A DNA stretch of 64,000 nt. Source: Salinimicrobium soli (lineage in GTDB: Bacteria > Bacteroidota > Bacteroidia > Flavobacteriales > Flavobacteriaceae). Position 1 is the stretch's first letter, and each line of letters opens with the position of its first letter. The stretch is taken from contig NZ_JBLUWW010000003.1 in assembly GCF_048323655.1 (NCBI RefSeq), forward strand, positions 62,001-126,000. Reading direction: 5' to 3'. The notes below the pieces were generated by a model that saw only the letters and a program-made list of their open reading frames with translations, ran no database searches and was not told the DNA's origin. Position numbers and translations under genes: made by a program. Below are positions 25,079 through 33,733 of this stretch, in pieces.

Positions 25079-26572
25079 TTAATCTTTGATCTTTATTTCT
25101 TCCGGAAGTTTCTCCAGATACATTTTGTTAAAGGTAGGATCAAACATTTTACTTTCTCCAAGGAACTTAAATTCGCTCGCGGCTTGTTTTGTAGCTGTAG
25201 ATAATTCCCCCTGGCTATAACCTAAAATATTATTAATGGCAGCTTTAAAGAATCTTTCTTCAGGATCGCCCAGAACACCATAGTTACCAAGATCTTCCTC
25301 CACATAAATATCGGGTGTAAGTCCGTCAACGAAATCTGATCTTCCATTGGCATTGGCATATTTGAATATGAGTGGCAGGAGTGCGTATTTATGGTTTGGA
25401 TTTACATGCACCTGCCCCTGATCATTGGTTTTACTCAAATTAGGAGAGTCGTAAATAGGAGCGGATGCCTGGAATTTTCCATGCGTATTTTCTCCGATAT
25501 GAATAACATCAATATAAGCTTCAAGGGTATTCATCACCAGCTCACTGGCCGAGGCAGAACTATAGGTTGCCAGAACATATACTTGTGAAAGATTAAGGCT
25601 GTTTATCTGTTCGCCGGTTCTTATTCTGTTATCAAACCTGGTAATATAACTTTCTTCGGGCCATGCATTCTGGTACTTTTCATTCCATTGTTCCCGTAGA
25701 GCGACCTGGCCCTCAAACTGCCCGGTGATCATGCTTGCAAGATCTATGGCTGTTTCCACATATCCTCCGCCATTGTAACGAAGGTCTAATACAAGGTCTG
25801 TTACCCCCTGGGCTTTGAAGTCGCCGAACACGGCATTTAACTGGGTGTCATATTCCGGGGTCCCATAAAAACCATTGTATTTTAAATATCCTATGGTGCG
25901 GCCTTCTCTTTGGATGACATTGGTGGTGAAAATGGGATTTTCTGAATATTCCTGTCCGGTGAGGGAAACGGTTTGTTCCGTCATTTCAATATTTCCGTTG
26001 ACAATCCGGCCGACATTTATTGTATAGCTTTCTCCTGAAAACAATAGGTCCCGGTAATTACTATCTGAGATCTGGACTCCGTTAACCTCGGTGAAAATAT
26101 CGCCTCTTTTTAGTCCCTGTGCTTCCGCAGAAGTGCCTGGTAGCACGTACCTGATAAAGCCAAAACGGTCATTGGTTCCGCTAATCCTTCCTAACCCGTA
26201 ATTCATACCGTTGGATTCATCGATTCCAACCAGGAGATTCTCCAGTCTTTCGTAATTATCAATAATAAGGCTAAAGCGATCTTGATCTGAAACCAGGTCG
26301 TAAAAAAGGCCTTCGGGAGTATCAAAGGAAGCTAAATAGGTCTCTTTAGCCGCTTTACTTGCAAAATATGCATCTGCCAATTGAGGCACATCGGCTTTAT
26401 AAAGGTAAATTTCATTCATGGCTCCATAAATGAACTTCTCAATTTCAAGATTAGAAGTTTCATTATTGCCGGTCTCTCCTCCTGTGGAAGGATTAAGAAC
26501 TGTATCATCCTCTTTGGAGCAGGATCCAAGTAAGAGGCTGACAAACAGAAAATGGATAAAAAATTTCTTCAT
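25079..26572 (-). CDS. S41 family peptidase lipoprotein (C-terminal processing protease type), copy 1
   Basis: A 497-residue lipoprotein with lipobox LLLGSC. After a threonine/glycine-rich linker, an N-terminal helical region (IYGAMNEIYLYKADVPQLAD) precedes a PDZ domain (about 150-200, FIRYVLPGTSAEAQGLKRGDIFTEVNG). The S41 domain follows: TDLVLDLRYNGGGYVETA, then the nucleophile serine in SSASASELVMNTL and the lysine in THGKFQAS. The expected action is cleavage of C-terminal tails or misfolded envelope proteins. It lies 31 bp after its paralogue, so the pair is an operon. Confidence 0.92.
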   Translation of the reverse strand: MKKFFIHFLFVSLLLGSCSKEDDTVLNPSTGGETGNNETSNLEIEKFIYGAMNEIYLYKADVPQLADAYFASKAAKETYLASFDTPEGLFYDLVSDQDRFSLIIDNYERLENLLVGIDESNGMNYGLGRISGTNDRFGFIRYVLPGTSAEAQGLKRGDIFTEVNGVQISDSNYRDLLFSGESYTINVGRIVNGNIEMTEQTVSLTGQEYSENPIFTTNVIQREGRTIGYLKYNGFYGTPEYDTQLNAVFGDFKAQGVTDLVLDLRYNGGGYVETAIDLASMITGQFEGQVALREQWNEKYQNAWPEESYITRFDNRIRTGEQINSLNLSQVYVLATYSSASASELVMNTLEAYIDVIHIGENTHGKFQASAPIYDSPNLSKTNDQGQVHVNPNHKYALLPLIFKYANANGRSDFVDGLTPDIYVEEDLGNYGVLGDPEERFFKAAINNILGYSQGELSTATKQAASEFKFLGESKMFDPTFNKMYLEKLPEEIKIKD

Positions 26573-26603
26573 TTATGTAGGGTTTTTTAGAATACCCCAC
26601 GCC

Positions 26604-28058
26604 TCATTCTACCGGGTTAAGAAAAATCTCAGGTAGGGGCTGAGAGGTATACATTCTTTGATACATTTTATCGTGCATTCCGCTTTCTCCAATCAGTTTT
26701 TTAAACATAGCTGAACTTGGCTGAAAATCCTGAGGGGCGCCAAGTATATCATTCAGTGCGGCATGCAACAGTGGTTCATTAATATCACCAATTATGCCAA
26801 GATCTTGCAGGCTTTCAGCGATCTCGATGTCTGGCGTCAACCCGTCCTGGTAATCTGTAAAGCCTACTTTATTAAGGGTCTTATAGATCAACGGTTGAAT
26901 AGCATATCTGTGAGCGAGGGAAGCTCCTCTTCGACCAAAATCAGGAGAATCATAAAGGGTTCTGGAGGCCTGGAATTTCCCGGTGGTATTTTCTCCTACC
27001 TGTATTACATTGATGTAAGGATTAAGCCCGTTGATCAAAAGCTCGCTGGCAGAGGCGGTTCTCAACGTAGTGATCACATACACTTCATTTAGGCCCAAAC
27101 TATTAATGGTATTGCCATTACTGATAGTGTTGTTAAAGTTATGGACCAGGGATCCCGGGGCATTTTCCTGAAGATAGTTCTGGTATTGGTCATTCCATTG
27201 TTCGGTAAAGAAAACCTGCCCGTTGAACTGGCCGGTGATCATACTGCCGAGATCTACTGCTGTTTCTACTGAGCCGCCCGGATTATACCTCAGGTCGACC
27301 ACGAGGTGAGAAATACCTTCAGCTTTGAACATGGCAAAGGTCTCATTAAGTACGGCATCAAAAGTACCTGTGAATCCGGTATAAAAAAGATAACCCACTT
27401 TGCCTTGGTCCGTTGGGATCGTTTTTGCAAGGAATACCGGATTTTTGGTGTACTCTTCTTTTACAAGGGTGATAGTCTCTCCTGTTGACACAATTTCACT
27501 TCCGTTTAATTCCGCAAGGCCAATAGTGTAAGTATTGGGTTCGAGCAAACGGGAAAAATTTTCGACGTTTAATTGTACGCCGTCAACAGTATTGAAAAGC
27601 ATTCCTCTTTGCACTCCTTCAGCTTCTGCGGAAGTATTTGGAAGCACATAACGCACATAGCCCAAAACATCTTCAGAGGTTTCAGTATATCTTCGCAGAC
27701 CGTACTCCATTCCGTTAGAAACCCTTATTCCGTCCAGAGATTTTTCCAGTTCTACATAATCGGTCACCAGGAAACTGAATTCATCTTCTTCCCGGGCTAC
27801 TAATCCGTTGTAAAAAAGATCTTCAGGACTGGAAAAAGTTTTCAGAAAATCGTTCAGATCCTCTTGAGAGCTGAAGGCGTCATCAGCTAATTCGGGAACT
27901 TCCGCTTTGTATAAATAGATATTATTCATCCCCCTCCATATAAAATTCTTTATTTCTAACGAACTTGCCGGGCGAATGACGTCATCAAGATCATCATAAC
28001 AACCCACCAAAAATGCAGAAATGACCAGGCTTAAAAAGAGGGGTTTCAAAGATTTCAT
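26604..28058 (-). CDS. S41 family peptidase lipoprotein, copy 2 (first gene of the pair)
   Basis: A 484-residue lipoprotein with lipobox FLVGC and the same domain order as its neighbour. An N-terminal module has WRGMNNIYLYKAEVPELAD. A PDZ domain has YVRYVLPNTSAEAEGVQRGMLFNTVDG. The S41 domain has SHLVVDLRYNPGGSVETAVDLGS, the serine in RTASASELLING and the lysine in TTGKFQAS. Residues around both active sites are conserved with copy 1, so both should be active. Divergence is spread over the whole length, which suggests an old duplication. The substrate is unknown. Confidence 0.92.
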   Translation of the reverse strand: MKSLKPLFLSLVISAFLVGCYDDLDDVIRPASSLEIKNFIWRGMNNIYLYKAEVPELADDAFSSQEDLNDFLKTFSSPEDLFYNGLVAREEDEFSFLVTDYVELEKSLDGIRVSNGMEYGLRRYTETSEDVLGYVRYVLPNTSAEAEGVQRGMLFNTVDGVQLNVENFSRLLEPNTYTIGLAELNGSEIVSTGETITLVKEEYTKNPVFLAKTIPTDQGKVGYLFYTGFTGTFDAVLNETFAMFKAEGISHLVVDLRYNPGGSVETAVDLGSMITGQFNGQVFFTEQWNDQYQNYLQENAPGSLVHNFNNTISNGNTINSLGLNEVYVITTLRTASASELLINGLNPYINVIQVGENTTGKFQASRTLYDSPDFGRRGASLAHRYAIQPLIYKTLNKVGFTDYQDGLTPDIEIAESLQDLGIIGDINEPLLHAALNDILGAPQDFQPSSAMFKKLIGESGMHDKMYQRMYTSQPLPEIFLNPVE

Positions 28059-28120
28059 AGCTTTATCTTTTGTGAAGATTCATTAAAAATAGTCCTTCTG
28101 AAGAAAATTTGAAATTAATT

Positions 28121-28146
28121 GGTAACAAATTTGTTTGTTAACCGTC
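28121..28146 (+). promoter_or_regulatory. Possible ECF-type promoter of the sigma-factor operon
   Basis: GGTAAC (28121-28126), a 16-base spacer and CGTC (28143-28146) resemble the -35 AAC / -10 CGT pattern used by many ECF sigma factors. The same stretch is also an imperfect palindrome (GGTAACAAA...TTTGTTAACC), so it could instead be an operator. No TAnnTTTG box is seen nearby. Autoregulation is inference. Confidence 0.4.
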
Positions 28147-28188
28147 GTAATGTAAAGAGGCCTTAAAAAGCCTAACACTAACCAAGGA

Positions 28189-28704
28189 ATGAAACAGCAT
28201 ACTTTCATAGATCTTATGAAACCCGTTCAGGATAAAATGTACCGCCTGGCACTGAGGTTACTGGTCTCTAAAGAAGCAGCAGAGGATGCAACTCAGGAAG
28301 TGATGTTGAAACTCTGGAGCCGGAAGAAAACCTTAAGTTCTTATAACAACCTGGAAGCTTTTGCAATGACAGTCACTAAGAATTACTGTCTGGACCAGCT
28401 AAAGTTGAAACAGAACAATAATTTGAGGATCGTTCACAGCAATTATGACAGTGGCGAGACTTCTCTCCAGCGAAAAGTAGAAGTTCAGGATGATCTTAAT
28501 TGGGTACAGAAAATTATTGAAGAGCTTCCTGAGCAGCAAAAGATACTGATCCAGTTGCGTGAAGTGGAACAGTATGAATACGAAGAGATTGCGAAAATGA
28601 CAGATATGAAGGAAACGGCCATAAGAGTTGCTCTTAGCCGGGCCCGAAAAAAGATTAAAGAAGAAATGATAAAAAGACACCGCTATGGACTTAAAAGTAA
28701 TTGA
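28189..28704 (+). CDS. ECF RNA polymerase sigma factor
   Basis: A 171-residue group IV sigma factor. Region 2 (about 10-80) has YRLALRLLVSKEAAEDATQEVMLKLW, containing the DATQEV core-binding segment. Region 4 (about 115-165) has LPEQQKILIQLREVEQYEYEEIAKM and the helix-turn-helix VALSRARKKI. It starts ATG after an upstream AAGGA. Its last 20 bp overlap the next gene, which encodes a single-pass membrane protein in the position of an anti-sigma factor. Two DUF4252 proteins follow, a unit seen repeatedly in flavobacteria. Confidence 0.95.
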   Translation: MKQHTFIDLMKPVQDKMYRLALRLLVSKEAAEDATQEVMLKLWSRKKTLSSYNNLEAFAMTVTKNYCLDQLKLKQNNNLRIVHSNYDSGETSLQRKVEVQDDLNWVQKIIEELPEQQKILIQLREVEQYEYEEIAKMTDMKETAIRVALSRARKKIKEEMIKRHRYGLKSN

Positions 28705-29122
28705 AAGCTTACTGGAGAAGTATCTCAATGCAGAGACCTCTCTTAAAGAAGAAGAAAAGCTTAGAGCTTATTTCTCTTCTGGCCAGGTGGCTCCCCATCT
28801 ACAGGAATACTCACCCATGTTCAGCTATTTCAGCAGGGCAAAAGAGGAAAAATATTCCGGAAAGGTTGCCTACAAACCTGGTAAAAGGAAAGTGTATTCA
28901 TGGGTAGCCGTTGCAGCCTCTATCATGATCCTGCTGGGTGTGGTAGCCCAAAAGGAGAGCCAGGTAAGCGAATTTGGCACCTATGAAGATCCCGAACTTG
29001 CAATGCAAAAGACCCGGGAAGCACTACAAATGGTTTCCATGTATATGAATGATGGAACCGAAGATCTAAGTTACCTACAGGAATTTAATACTACTACAGA
29101 TAAAATTGTTCAAAACCCTTAA
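28685..29122 (+). CDS. Single-pass membrane protein, putative anti-sigma factor
   Basis: A 145-residue protein starting inside the sigma-factor gene (20-bp overlap), implying coupled translation. The N-terminal 75 residues are soluble and charged (VIESLLEKYLNAETSLKEEEKLRAYF), a common start for small Bacteroidota anti-sigma proteins. One membrane helix at about 72-88 (VAVAASIMILLGVVA) follows, then a periplasmic tail. There is no zinc-binding HxxxCxxC motif, so it is not a ZAS-type anti-sigma. Function is assigned from position and layout, not from a recognised domain. Confidence 0.7.
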   Translation: MDLKVIESLLEKYLNAETSLKEEEKLRAYFSSGQVAPHLQEYSPMFSYFSRAKEEKYSGKVAYKPGKRKVYSWVAVAASIMILLGVVAQKESQVSEFGTYEDPELAMQKTREALQMVSMYMNDGTEDLSYLQEFNTTTDKIVQNP

Positions 29123-29132
29123 AAAAAATAAA

Positions 29133-29660
29133 ATGAAAAAGTTAACCTTTGCCCTATTGGCCCTAATGTTCCTGCCTTTTATATCGGGTGCTCAAAATTT
29201 GGATAAGTACGAGGATATGAAGGAAGTGGACGCCGTAGTAATTACAAGCAAAATGTTTAAATTACTCACCAAGATCGACCTGAATGCTGACGATCCTGAA
29301 ACTCAGGCATATATTGACCTTATTGAGAACCTTCAGGAAATGAAAGTTTTCTCAACACGAGAAGAAAAAGTGCGGCAGCAAATGGCCAGTGATGTGTCTG
29401 CCTTCCTTAAAAAAGGTGGTCTGGAAGAATTGATGCGTGTTTCTGAAGACGGAAAAACAGTGAAATTCTACTACAAGCCAGGGAAAAATGACGATTACGT
29501 AAGTCAGTTGTTCATGTTCATGGAAGGGAAAGAGAAAAACAAACCTGTCTCTGTGATCCTGAACATTACCGGAGAGATCAATCTTGCCCAGGTTTCTAAA
29601 CTGGCCAATGATTTTAAGATCCCCGGAGGAAATGAACTCAAAAATGTTGAAACTCATTAA
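29133..29660 (+). CDS. DUF4252 family secreted protein, copy 1
   Basis: A 175-residue exported protein with a signal peptide (MKKLTFALLALMFLPFISGAQ). DUF4252 features are the alternation of DAVVITSKMFKLLTKIDLNADDPETQAYIDLIENLQEMKVFST and the C-terminal PVSVILNITGEINLAQVSKLAND. The ATG at 29133 is preferred over 29106 because it begins the signal sequence. The biochemical role of DUF4252 is unknown. Co-location with an ECF sigma unit suggests an envelope stress output, by inference. Confidence 0.85.
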   Translation: MKKLTFALLALMFLPFISGAQNLDKYEDMKEVDAVVITSKMFKLLTKIDLNADDPETQAYIDLIENLQEMKVFSTREEKVRQQMASDVSAFLKKGGLEELMRVSEDGKTVKFYYKPGKNDDYVSQLFMFMEGKEKNKPVSVILNITGEINLAQVSKLANDFKIPGGNELKNVETH

Positions 29661-29661
29661 A

Positions 29662-30198
29662 ATGAAAAAAGTAATATTGCTTCTAGCAGTAGCAGTCCTG
29701 GGGTTGGTTTCATGTGACAATGAAACCAGCCTTCAGGAATATTACGTTGAAAATCAGGCCAACAACCAGTTCCTGGCTTTCGACATTCCTGCGAGCCTGC
29801 TAACCGGAGAAAATTCCCGTCTCGATGCGGAACAACGTGCGACCCTGGAAACCATCAAAAAGGTAAATATTCTTGGTTTCCCTAAAAAAGATACCAATTC
29901 AACTGTCTATGAACAGGAAAAAGAGAAGCTTATCAAGATCCTTAAAAATGATAAATATAAGCAGTTAATGCGCTATGGCGGAGGAGACAAAAAGGCTGAA
30001 CTCTACTATATGGGAGAGGAAGATGCCATTGACGAATTCATTGTTTTTGGCTCTGATGAAGAGAAAGGCTTCGGAATTGCCCGCGTAACCGGAAACGATA
30101 TGAACCCTGAAGCATTGATCCGTTTGTTGAAGTCATTCGATAAAGGAGAGGTGGAACTGGGCGGACTACCCCCGCTGGGAGGAATGTTCAAGGACTAA
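29662..30198 (+). CDS. DUF4252 family lipoprotein, copy 2
   Basis: A 178-residue protein starting 1 bp after the previous stop. It has a lipoprotein signal (MKKVILLLAVAVLGLVSC, lipobox LVSC, Cys18). The body parallels the first DUF4252 protein: QFLAFDIPASLLTG, RATLETIKKVNILGFPKKD, KAELYYMGEEDAIDEFIVFGSDEEKGFGIARVTG. One copy is soluble and the other membrane-attached, so they may act as a pair in the periplasm. Function is unknown. The operon ends at a long hairpin shared with convergent purB. Confidence 0.85.
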   Translation: MKKVILLLAVAVLGLVSCDNETSLQEYYVENQANNQFLAFDIPASLLTGENSRLDAEQRATLETIKKVNILGFPKKDTNSTVYEQEKEKLIKILKNDKYKQLMRYGGGDKKAELYYMGEEDAIDEFIVFGSDEEKGFGIARVTGNDMNPEALIRLLKSFDKGEVELGGLPPLGGMFKD

Positions 30199-30214
30199 AA
30201 AAATCGACACAACT

Positions 30215-30250
30215 AAAGAGGCCTGAAAATTCAATTTTTCAGGCCTCTTT
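30215..30250. terminator. Bidirectional terminator between the DUF4252 operon and purB
   Basis: A 15-bp perfect stem (AAAGAGGCCTGAAAA, 30215-30229, with its complement 30236-30250) and a 6-base loop, flanked by T-rich sequence on both strands. It lies 5 bp from the purB stop codon. Confidence 0.88.
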
Positions 30251-30255
30251 GGTTT

Positions 30256-31593
30256 TTATATTCCGGTGTAGTTTTGCGGACTTATTTGTTTCAGTTCTTT
30301 CTTGATATCTTCAGATACATCCAGTTCATCAATAAACCTTGAGATACTCTGTTTGTTTATGGTCTCGTTGGTACGGGTAAGACCCTTAAGGGCTTCGTAT
30401 GGATTGGGATATCCCTCCCTTCTCAGGATCGTTTGAATAGCTTCGGCTACCACTGCCCAGTTATTTTCGAGATCAGCGTCTAATTTTGCTTCATTCAGCA
30501 GGAGTTTGTTCAGCCCTTTCAGGGTAGACGAAAATCCGATGAGGGTATGCCCAAAAGGAACGCCAATGGTTCGAAGCACGGTACTGTCGGTAAGGTCGCG
30601 CTGCAGTCGGCTGATTGGTAACTTTCCGGAGAGGTGCTCAAAAAGGGCATTTGCAATTCCTAAATTTCCTTCGCTGTTCTCAAAATCAATAGGATTTACC
30701 TTGTGCGGCATGGCTGAGGATCCTACTTCCCCTTTTTTGATCTTCTGTTTAAAATAATCCATGGAAACATAGGTCCAGATATCTTTATCCAGGTCCAGGA
30801 TTATGGTATTAATACGCTTTAATGCATCAAAAAGCGAAGCCAGGTGGTCATAATGCTCTATCTGGGTAGTGGGAAATGAATGATGCAACCCGAGGTCGTT
30901 TTCAACAAACCCGGTTCCAAAAGCTTTCCAGTCCACATTGGGATAGGCAACTTTATGAGCATTATAATTTCCGGTAGCACCACCAAATTTGGCAGCAAAA
31001 GGAATCTTTTTCAGAAAACTTACCTGCTCCTTCAGCCGCTGAACAAAAACTTCAATTTCCTTCCCAAGTCGGGTAGGAGAGGCCGGCTGACCATGAGTGC
31101 GGGCTAACATGGGAATATCTTTCCAGTCGGCCGCCATTTCCTCGAGTCTGCCTATTAGCTCATTAAGCTGCGGAAAATATACGTTTTCCATCGCATCCTT
31201 AATACTAAGAGGCACTGCGGTATTATTGATATCCTGGGAAGTGAGCCCAAAGTGGATGAATTCTTTATAAGCGGCAAGATCCAGTTCATCGAACTTTTTC
31301 TTGATGAAATATTCAACTGCCTTTACGTCGTGATTGGTGACTTTTTCGATCTCTTTAATTCCTTCGGCATCCTCCAGGGAGAAATTTTTGTACAGGTCCT
31401 GTAGTTTTGGGAAAACTGCAGGTTCAACTCCTTTCAGCTGAGGTAAGCCTGCTTTGCAGAGGGCGATGAAATATTCAACTTCAACCTTGACCCGGTACTT
31501 GATGAGGGCCTGTTCGCTGAAAAAAGAAACGAGTTCTTTGGTCTTTCCGAAATATCTTCCGTCAATTGGTGAAATGGCTTGCAGAGAAGTCAT
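30256..31593 (-). CDS. purB: Adenylosuccinate lyase
   Basis: Fumarase-superfamily enzyme that releases fumarate from SAICAR and adenylosuccinate in purine synthesis, 445 residues. It shows THGQPASPTRLGKE with the catalytic histidine, FKQKIKKGEVGSSAMPHKVNPIDFENSEGN (the superfamily signature SSxMPxKxNP, with the catalytic serine) and the early GRYFGKTKEL. Its size and N-terminus (SPIDGRY) match the E. coli-like class. It is a monocistronic minus-strand gene ending at the shared hairpin. Confidence 0.97.
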   Translation of the reverse strand: MTSLQAISPIDGRYFGKTKELVSFFSEQALIKYRVKVEVEYFIALCKAGLPQLKGVEPAVFPKLQDLYKNFSLEDAEGIKEIEKVTNHDVKAVEYFIKKKFDELDLAAYKEFIHFGLTSQDINNTAVPLSIKDAMENVYFPQLNELIGRLEEMAADWKDIPMLARTHGQPASPTRLGKEIEVFVQRLKEQVSFLKKIPFAAKFGGATGNYNAHKVAYPNVDWKAFGTGFVENDLGLHHSFPTTQIEHYDHLASLFDALKRINTIILDLDKDIWTYVSMDYFKQKIKKGEVGSSAMPHKVNPIDFENSEGNLGIANALFEHLSGKLPISRLQRDLTDSTVLRTIGVPFGHTLIGFSSTLKGLNKLLLNEAKLDADLENNWAVVAEAIQTILRREGYPNPYEALKGLTRTNETINKQSISRFIDELDVSEDIKKELKQISPQNYTGI

Positions 31594-31655
31594 GGATCGT
31601 GTTTAAAATTAAGGGCTAAAGATACAGCTTCAGGTTTACCTGCGAAAAGTATTTT

Positions 31656-32342
31656 TTATTTAGCATTTTTCAAAAGATCTTCAACTACTCTTGGGACGCC
31701 TTCGGAAGCCTTTTCGGCATAGACTGTAAGATTTCGCTGGCTGTCAATTGCCGGTTTTGGATCGATGAAATACACCGGCGTATCATCTGAAATGAAATCA
31801 ATGAGTCCTGCTGCCGGGTAAACCTGCATGGATGTTCCAATAATGATCAAAATATCAGCTTCCATAGTGGTGTCAATGGCTTTTTCCATCATAGGTACAG
31901 CCTCTCCAAACCACACCACATGAGGCCGCAGCTGGTGGTTGTGGTCACAAAAATCCCCGACATTGATATCTCCTTCCCAGTCCATGATTAGGTCTTCGTC
32001 AAAGGTGCTGCGGGCTTTTTTTAGCTCTCCATGTAAATGAATGACATTAGTACTACCTGCCCGCTCGTGCAGATCGTCCACATTTTGAGTGATGATATGT
32101 ACGTCATAGCTGCTCTCCAGGTCTTTTAGAGCTTTGTGTGCAGCATTCGGTTCTACTTCCCGCAGCTGTCTTCTTCGCTGATTATAAAAATCCAGCACCA
32201 GTTCCATATTTCTTTCCCAGCCCTGCGGAGTAGCCACATCCATTACATCATGGCCTTCCCATAGACCATTTGCATCGCGGAATGTTTTTATTCCGCTTTC
32301 TGCGCTTACTCCTGCACCGGTAAGTACTACCACCTTTTTCAT
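31656..32342 (-). CDS. cobB: NAD-dependent deacylase, sirtuin class III without zinc cysteines
   Basis: A 228-residue sirtuin that removes acyl groups from lysine using NAD. It shows GAGVSAESG (9-17), TQNVDDLHERAG (85-96) and the catalytic His104 in HLHGEL. Y53 and R56 in FYNQRR form the Tyr-x-x-Arg pair that marks desuccinylase/demalonylase class III enzymes (SIRT5, CobB). The zinc-ribbon region (about 105-140) holds only one cysteine (FCDHNHQLRP), so the structural zinc site is missing. The protein is divergent from trmH upstream. Confidence 0.93.
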   Translation of the reverse strand: MKKVVVLTGAGVSAESGIKTFRDANGLWEGHDVMDVATPQGWERNMELVLDFYNQRRRQLREVEPNAAHKALKDLESSYDVHIITQNVDDLHERAGSTNVIHLHGELKKARSTFDEDLIMDWEGDINVGDFCDHNHQLRPHVVWFGEAVPMMEKAIDTTMEADILIIIGTSMQVYPAAGLIDFISDDTPVYFIDPKPAIDSQRNLTVYAEKASEGVPRVVEDLLKNAK

Positions 32343-32461
32343 TTTATTGGAAATTTTTGGGTCTAAAAATTAAGTATCTTTTCTGGAAAATCATAGATTT
32401 TATTTGCCGGGAACCCGAATTTCTTCGGAAAAATTACGGCAGATTTTCTATTTTCGCATCC

Positions 32462-33118
32462 ATGGAAGTAAACCCTAAACTTCTGGAATACCTCGAATCT
32501 TTTCTTACGCCCCGAAGAAGAGAACTTTTCGATCGGGTTCTCGATCAACGTACCAATTATTTTACCGTGACCACTCAGGATGTCTACCAATTGCACAACA
32601 CCAGTGCGGTGATTAGAAGCTGTGATATTTTTGGAATTCAGAACGTGCATGTGGTAGAGGAGGTGAACCTGAAGAAGATCGATCGTGAGATAGCTATGGG
32701 CGCCCAGAAATGGGTAGATGTCAACCGCTATACTTCCACAGAAGACTGTATCAGGGAACTTCGGAAAAAAGGCTACAACATAGTTGCAACTTCACCTCAT
32801 AAAGGAAAGAGTCCTCAGGATTTTGACATCAGTAAACCGGCAGCCCTGTTCTTTGGGACCGAATCAACCGGTCTTTCAGAAGAAGTATTGGAAGAGGCCG
32901 ACGAATTTATTCACATTCCCATGTACGGGTTTACTGAAAGTTTTAATATTTCGGTTTCCGCAGCTATAATCCTGCAGGAGCTTACAGACAGGTTACGAAA
33001 AAGTGAATTAAACTGGCACCTTTCTGAAGAAGAAAAACTGGAGAAAAGGTTGGACTGGACAAAAAAGACGCTGAAAAGCGCAACTGAAATTATAGAACGC
33101 TTTCAGGCATCACAATAA
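32462..33118 (+). CDS. trmH: tRNA (guanosine-18-2'-O)-methyltransferase
   Basis: A 218-residue SPOUT methyltransferase modifying G18 in the D-loop of tRNA. Visible motifs are the N-terminal NTSAVIRSCDIFGIQNVHV, motif 2 FFGTESTGLS and motif 3 IPMYGFTESFNISVSAAI. The frame is open back to 32357, but the extension is unlike the family and overlaps a likely promoter (TATTTTCG, 32449-32456), so the ATG at 32462 is used. The neighbouring sirtuin gene is divergent and the SRPBCC gene follows after 33 bp. Confidence 0.93.
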   Translation: MEVNPKLLEYLESFLTPRRRELFDRVLDQRTNYFTVTTQDVYQLHNTSAVIRSCDIFGIQNVHVVEEVNLKKIDREIAMGAQKWVDVNRYTSTEDCIRELRKKGYNIVATSPHKGKSPQDFDISKPAALFFGTESTGLSEEVLEEADEFIHIPMYGFTESFNISVSAAIILQELTDRLRKSELNWHLSEEEKLEKRLDWTKKTLKSATEIIERFQASQ

Positions 33119-33151
33119 TTATATACATTTAGAACCCATTTAGCACCGAAC

Positions 33152-33679
33152 ATGACCTTATTCTTTTATGTAGTTATTGGCCTTATCACCTTTGTGGCAT
33201 TTCTGCATGCGTGGGCACGAAAAGAATATGACCTTAGTCGTACCGTCGTGATCAACCGGCCTAAAGCCGAGGTTTATGCTTACATAAGACAACTTAAAAA
33301 ACAGCCTTTATGGATGCCCTGGTTCCTCAATGATCCAAAGCATGTAATAAAATTCAAGGGCGAAGACGGTAAGGTTGGAGCCGCTTCTTACTGGAAAGGC
33401 CATAATAAGGTGGAGGGGATCCAAAAGATAGTAAAGGTCAGGGAAGGAAAAGTGCTGGAGACGCAGTTGCTTTTTCTGAGTCCCTACAAGTCACTTTCAT
33501 TAAATTATATGGCAGTAAAGGAACTGGAGCCCGATCGCACCAAGATGGTTTGGGGAGTGAAGGGAGTTCATAAATTCCCTGCTTCGGTTATGATGCTCTT
33601 CTACGGAATGGACCGTGCCATTGGAAAAGACTTTGAGGTCGGGCTGCAAAATCTGAAAACACAACTCGAACGGAAATAA
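33152..33679 (+). CDS. SRPBCC/polyketide cyclase-like protein with N-terminal membrane helix
   Basis: A 175-residue protein with one N-terminal hydrophobic helix (about 2-20) and a START/SRPBCC ligand-binding domain (about 28-170). The domain begins SRTVVINRPKAEVYAYI, the usual first strand and helix of this fold. It contains DGKVGAASYWKG and a C-terminal amphipathic helix (FEVGLQNLKTQLERK). The ligand is unknown. It is probably co-transcribed with trmH and ends in a very strong hairpin. Confidence 0.85.
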   Translation: MTLFFYVVIGLITFVAFLHAWARKEYDLSRTVVINRPKAEVYAYIRQLKKQPLWMPWFLNDPKHVIKFKGEDGKVGAASYWKGHNKVEGIQKIVKVREGKVLETQLLFLSPYKSLSLNYMAVKELEPDRTKMVWGVKGVHKFPASVMMLFYGMDRAIGKDFEVGLQNLKTQLERK

Positions 33680-33681
33680 AA

Positions 33682-33716
33682 AAGAGGGGCGAAAAATGCA
33701 ATTTTTCGCCCCTCTT
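33682..33716. terminator. Bidirectional terminator with 16-bp perfect stem
   Basis: Arms 33682-33697 and 33701-33716 around a 3-base loop. The inner part, GAAAAATGCAATTTTTC, resembles the core of the 19-bp palindrome family. It lies between convergent genes. Confidence 0.88.
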
Positions 33717-33733
33717 ATATTTTGGTCTATTTC

